Assembly (NCBI RefSeq): GCF_900626075.1
Contig: NZ_UYZY01000002.1
Location: forward strand, 1,054,001-1,118,000
Source of the DNA: Clostridium transplantifaecale
GTDB taxonomy: Bacteria; Bacillota; Clostridia; Lachnospirales; Lachnospiraceae
Direction of reading: 5' to 3'
DNA length: 64,000 nt
Every line of letters begins with the position of its first letter. Positions within the stretch are counted from its first letter, which is position 1. Both the position numbers and the translations under genes were made by a program. The notes below the pieces were generated by a model. The model did not search any database and was not told where the DNA came from. It worked only from the letters and a program-made list of their open reading frames with translations. Below are positions 60,739-64,000 of this stretch, piece by piece.

Positions 60739-62473
60739 TCTGGGTGTCATACTGGCACTCATTACAGTGATAGCGCTCACGGCCGGCGCAATGGCCGCTT
60801 ATCCGTGGCTGAAAGAGCAGGTGTTTATAAATGCGGAAAAGGTAAGCAGCATTTCCTCTGCGGTGGATTATGATATTTATGACGGATACTGGATGACGAT
60901 TAACGGACAGGATTATATTTTCCATGATTACTGGAAGTTCGAACAGGTGGCGGCATGGATGGTACTTGGCTTTTCCTTCCTGACGGCGGCGCTGGCGTTT
61001 ATCATGGGACTGATTAAGCCGCTTGGACTGACGGAGCGGAAAATCTTCTCGGTTCCGTTTGAAATACTGATTATGATCGGTGGTTTTGCGATTACCCTGA
61101 CGGCCGAAAGCGGATACATGATGTTTGACATGATAATGGGTACGGTTACCGGCGGTTTTGCCGGTGAATTTATCAGGGAATTCAACTTTACCCCCGATCA
61201 GGCAAACGGCCTGGTTATGGGCCTCAATGCAGTGATGTGGTTCATTGGGCTGTCGTTTATATACTGGTTCGTCGTGAGCATGGATTCTATCTTCACGCTG
61301 GGCCTGAAACGCTGGCTGAAAGAGCGTACACTGGTGGGCTGGCTGTTTATGGGAGGCAAGAACGCGGTGGAGAAAACTTGCGGCCTCGTTGGCTCTGTGG
61401 ATTTCAGGGATAAGCAGACAAAGCTCCTTTTAAAAATAGTTGGAGTGAATTTCGTACTTCTTACCGTAATCAGCTGTTTCTGGTTTTTTGGCATATTCGG
61501 CCTTCTTATTTACTCGGTTGTTCTGTTTTTCCTGCTCAGAAGAATTTATGACGGGATGCAGGAGAAATACGAGGTGCTTCTAAAGGCAACAGGAAAGATT
61601 GCCGAGGGCAACCTGGATATTGAGATAAATGAGGATCTGGGCATATTTGAGCCGCTGAAAGAAGAGATTACCAAAATCAAGGACGGATTTAAAAAGGCCG
61701 TGGATGAGGAGGTAAAGAGCCAGAGCATGAAGACGGAACTGATTACGAATGTCTCCCATGATCTGAAGACACCTCTGACCGCGATTATTACTTATGTCAA
61801 CCTGTTGCAGAAAGAGGGAATCACGGAGGAGGAGCGCCGCAGCTACATCCGGATTCTGGACCAGAAATCCATGAGACTGAAAAGCCTGATTGAGGATCTG
61901 TTTGAAATCAGCAAGGCCAACAGCAATAATGTGACGCTGCATCTGGTAGAGGTAGACATCGTAAGTCTGATGAAACAGGTAAGGCTGGAGCTGGAAGATA
62001 AAATCAGCCGGTCGGAGATAGAGTTCCGCTGGAATTTACCGGAGGAAAAGGCCGTACTGGTGCTGGACAGCGAGAAGACATACCGAATATTTGAGAACCT
62101 GCTGGTGAACATTGTGAAGTATGCAATGCCGGGTACAAGAGCTTATGTGGAGATAACGGATGACGGGGAAGTGGTCACCGTATCCATGAAGAATATTTCG
62201 GCTACCGAGATATCACTTGTGGGCAAGGACATTACGGAACGGTTTGTGAGAGGAGACGAATCCAGAAACACGGAAGGTTCCGGCCTGGGTCTTGCTATTG
62301 CAAAGAGTTTTATGGAACTTCAGAAGGGTACGATGGAAGTCGGGAACGAGGCGGATCTGTTTAAGGTGAAACTTCAGTGGGAACGCTCCAGAATGCCGGA
62401 AAGCACAGAGGCTGAAATTATAGTAGAGGATTTTAACGCAGAGGAGCCGGACAGCGAATATGCACCGGCATAG
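60710..62473 (+). CDS. Multi-helix sensor histidine kinase
   Basis: 587 residues. The N-terminal 280 residues have about six membrane helices (near 11-30, 80-100, 115-135, 165-190, 243-275). A HAMP-like coil (IAEGNLDIEINEDLGIFEPL) leads to phospho-acceptor H350 in ITNVSHDLKTPLTAI and an HATPase domain with GSGLGLAIAKSF; the D-x-G-x-G ATP-binding box is degenerate (MKNISATEISLVGKD). The only start that keeps helix 1 is TTG 60710, preceded by AAGGTGGTG and overlapping the response regulator gene by 29 nt. An internal ATG near 60791 would remove the first helix. Confidence 0.88.
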   Translation: MDTKSRNYNSLGVILALITVIALTAGAMAAYPWLKEQVFINAEKVSSISSAVDYDIYDGYWMTINGQDYIFHDYWKFEQVAAWMVLGFSFLTAALAFIMGLIKPLGLTERKIFSVPFEILIMIGGFAITLTAESGYMMFDMIMGTVTGGFAGEFIREFNFTPDQANGLVMGLNAVMWFIGLSFIYWFVVSMDSIFTLGLKRWLKERTLVGWLFMGGKNAVEKTCGLVGSVDFRDKQTKLLLKIVGVNFVLLTVISCFWFFGIFGLLIYSVVLFFLLRRIYDGMQEKYEVLLKATGKIAEGNLDIEINEDLGIFEPLKEEITKIKDGFKKAVDEEVKSQSMKTELITNVSHDLKTPLTAIITYVNLLQKEGITEEERRSYIRILDQKSMRLKSLIEDLFEISKANSNNVTLHLVEVDIVSLMKQVRLELEDKISRSEIEFRWNLPEEKAVLVLDSEKTYRIFENLLVNIVKYAMPGTRAYVEITDDGEVVTVSMKNISATEISLVGKDITERFVRGDESRNTEGSGLGLAIAKSFMELQKGTMEVGNEADLFKVKLQWERSRMPESTEAEIIVEDFNAEEPDSEYAPA

Positions 62474-62484
62474 ACAGAACAATA

Positions 62485-62517
62485 CAACGAAAAGCATGCT
62501 TCGCGAACGATTCATTG
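62485..62517 (-). repeat. Short imperfect palindrome, copy 3 (inverted)
   Basis: Read on the minus strand it begins CAATGAATCGTTCGC and ends GCATGCTTTTCGTTG, nearly the same as the unit at 14519-14551. It adjoins the bidirectional terminator of the two flanking genes. Confidence 0.7.
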
Positions 62518-62583
62518 CCATTCAATAAAAGAACCCCGGGCATCATCCGCTGATGATATCCGGGGTCTTTTATTGAATGGCAA
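62515..62583. terminator. Long bidirectional terminator
   Basis: An 18-bp outer stem (62515-62532 with 62566-62583, containing TTCAATAAAAGA/TCTTTTATTGAA) encloses CCCCGG/CCGGGG and ATCATC/GATGAT. The A-rich and T-rich arms serve both the kinase gene on the plus strand and the aspartokinase gene on the minus strand. Confidence 0.88.
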
Positions 62584-62592
62584 ATCAACGGA

Positions 62593-63912
62593 CTACATCT
62601 CAGCCGTGATAAAGATATCGTAAATTGCCTTTATGGCAGGTTCAAAGTCATCGTTCTTTACACCGATAATGATGTTAAGCTCACTGGAACCCTGGTCGAT
62701 CATTTTTACATTGACACGGGCATGGGCGAGAGCGGAGAAGATTCTTCCGGCCGTACCGCGGGCGGATTTCATCCCGCGTCCCACTACGGCGATCAGAGCC
62801 AGGTCGGATTCAAGGTCCACGGAATCCGGCTGGACCGCACGGTGGATGCCTGCGATAACGGACTGCTCAAACTCCACGAATTCGTCCTGATGTACGAAGA
62901 TTGTCATGGTATCGATTCCGGAAGGCATGTGCTCAAAAGAGATGCCGTATTTTTCAAAAACATCCAGAACCTTTCTTCCGAATCCAATCTCGGAGTTCAT
63001 CATGGCTTTTTCAATGTTGATGGAACAGAATCCTTTTTTGCCTGCAATACCTGTGATAACATATTTCGGCTTACGGCAGGTGCTCTCCACAATAAGCGTT
63101 CCCATATCATCCGGCTTGTTGGTGTTTCTGATATTGATCGGAATTCCTTCCTTGCGGACCGGGAAGATGGCGTCCTCATGGAGAACGCTGGCGCCCATGT
63201 AGGCCAGCTCGCGAAGCTCGCGGTATGTAATGGTTTCGATTGGCTCAGGATTCTCCACGAGACGGGGATCTGTGACAAGGAATCCGGAAACATCGGTCCA
63301 GTTCTCGTAGATATCGGCATGAATTGCTTTTGCGACGATGGAGCCGGTCACGTCGGAACCGCCCCTGGAGAACGTCTTGATGCTGCCGTCCGGTTTGGAG
63401 CCATAGAATCCGGGGATAACGGCGCGCTCAATATGGTCGAGGCGCTGTGACAATTCCGCATCGGTTTTATCGGACAAAAAGCTGCCGTTTTCATCAAAGA
63501 AAATAACTTCGGCGGCATCGACGAACTCAAAGCCCAGATAGTTAGCCATGACAATGCCGTTTAAGTATTCTCCCCGGGAAGCGGCATAGTCGCGTCCTTT
63601 CCTGGCAATGAAGTCTTCTTCTATCTTTTTGAATTCAAAATCCAGGTTCAGATTGAGTCCAAGACCTTCGATGATCTGCTCATAGCGGTCTTTGATTTTG
63701 GAGAAAATCTTTCCGTAGCTGCCGCCGGTGGATGCCGCATCGTAACAGTCATAGAGCATATCTGTTACTTTTTCGTCTGTTTTACTGCGCTTGCCCGGTG
63801 CGGACGGGACGACGTAGCGCCTCGCCTTATCGGAACGGATGATATCGCCTACTTTTTTGAACTGTTTCGCACTGGCAAGGGAACTGCCGCCGAATTTTAC
63901 AACTTTTTTCAT
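62593..63912 (-). CDS. lysC: Aspartate kinase
   Basis: 439 residues, catalysing the ATP-dependent phosphorylation of aspartate that opens the lysine, threonine and methionine pathway. KKVVKFGGSSLASAKQFKKV is the amino-acid kinase start, TFSRGGSDVTGSIVA the nucleotide/aspartate loop near 198, and NWTDVSGFLVTDPRLV near 224. Two ACT regulatory domains follow (from about 300: GKKGFCSINIEKAMMNSEIG, and ALIAVVGRGMKSARGTAGRI). A GAGGGAGGAA ribosome binding site precedes ATG 63912. Feedback inhibition by amino acids is expected from the ACT domains. No other pathway gene is in the window. Confidence 0.95.
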   Translation of the reverse strand: MKKVVKFGGSSLASAKQFKKVGDIIRSDKARRYVVPSAPGKRSKTDEKVTDMLYDCYDAASTGGSYGKIFSKIKDRYEQIIEGLGLNLNLDFEFKKIEEDFIARKGRDYAASRGEYLNGIVMANYLGFEFVDAAEVIFFDENGSFLSDKTDAELSQRLDHIERAVIPGFYGSKPDGSIKTFSRGGSDVTGSIVAKAIHADIYENWTDVSGFLVTDPRLVENPEPIETITYRELRELAYMGASVLHEDAIFPVRKEGIPINIRNTNKPDDMGTLIVESTCRKPKYVITGIAGKKGFCSINIEKAMMNSEIGFGRKVLDVFEKYGISFEHMPSGIDTMTIFVHQDEFVEFEQSVIAGIHRAVQPDSVDLESDLALIAVVGRGMKSARGTAGRIFSALAHARVNVKMIDQGSSELNIIIGVKNDDFEPAIKAIYDIFITAEM

Positions 63913-63954
63913 AAGTTCCTCCCTCGTAATATAGGATTAAAGATTATTTTTTAT

Positions 63955-63982
63955 TTTATACTATCCTGAAGCTCCCATTCAA
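63955..63982 (-). promoter_or_regulatory. Promoter of the aspartokinase gene
   Basis: On the minus strand TTGAAT (63982-63977), 16 nt, TATAAA (63960-63955), with about 42 nt of leader to the start codon. No T-box or lysine-riboswitch features fit in that space. Confidence 0.6.
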
Positions 63983-64000
63983 GTTACTATTCACTCGGGA

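Noticed and set aside
63913..64000. Lysine riboswitch or T-box before aspartokinase
   Set aside because: A promoter is visible within 70 nt of the start codon, leaving too little leader for either element.

Overview
The window looks like a chromosomal segment from a Lachnospiraceae-type Clostridia (Enterocloster/Lachnoclostridium-like). Supporting signs are roughly balanced base composition with AT-rich islands, strong AGGAGG-type ribosome binding sites, many lipoprotein solute-binding proteins with L-x-x-C lipoboxes, a PPi-type phosphofructokinase, an S-box (SAM-I) riboswitch before metK, and FCD-GntR, LysR and OmpR-type regulators. This placement is inferred from gene content, not from a marker gene. 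No rRNA, tRNA, phage, transposase or CRISPR array was seen.

Layout. 1-7.2 kb: the end of an unrecognised gene, a DctM-like permease, a 48-residue membrane protein, an exported zinc hydrolase and a lipoprotein gamma-glutamyltranspeptidase; then a decayed GNAT acetyltransferase, a second membrane-anchored zinc hydrolase and an alpha/beta hydrolase. 7.3-16 kb: a complete TRAP transporter (DctP-DctQ-DctM) with a DUF6282-like hydrolase, two LysR regulators, an L-cysteine desulfidase-like gene and a uroporphyrinogen-decarboxylase-like gene. 16-19.4 kb: a tripartite tricarboxylate (TctC-TctB-TctA) transporter behind a riboswitch-like leader. 19.6-24.2 kb: a Fur-family regulator with a palindromic operator and a QueD-like protein carrying a zinc ribbon, a thioredoxin with a Crp-type site, a Crp/Fnr regulator and the phosphofructokinase. 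24.4-27.6 kb: a GntR regulator sharing an identical 18-bp operator with an M29/NicX-like enzyme gene, then a glutamate symporter.

27.7-38.3 kb is mostly housekeeping: a nucleotidyltransferase, a proline-rich repeat protein, a large membrane-anchored protein, murA, the SAM riboswitch with metK, and a two-component system. 38.4-43.9 kb is an AT-rich accessory island: GntR, a second TRAP transporter and a type-B carboxylesterase, with TCGTATACGA-type operators. 44-52.6 kb is a fructoside-utilisation regulon: a LacI regulator with an extra periplasmic-binding domain, an ABC sugar importer, a GH32 enzyme and a fructokinase, with three TTTACGTAAA operators. 52.6-64 kb holds a DUF554 protein, a GT-C-like membrane protein, an amidohydrolase, a DEAD-box helicase, a GNAT protein, a second two-component system and aspartokinase.

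The most unusual signal is non-coding. Two intergenic elements of about 280 nt (33940-34220 and 56783-57066) fold into the same branched hairpin although their arms differ in sequence, with paired compensatory changes. A truncated inverted relative (56469-56580) and a tail-only relative (19441-19501) are also present. The three copies whose tail abuts a downstream gene end shortly before a TTGACA promoter. A second family of about 33-nt imperfect palindromes occurs four times at gene ends.
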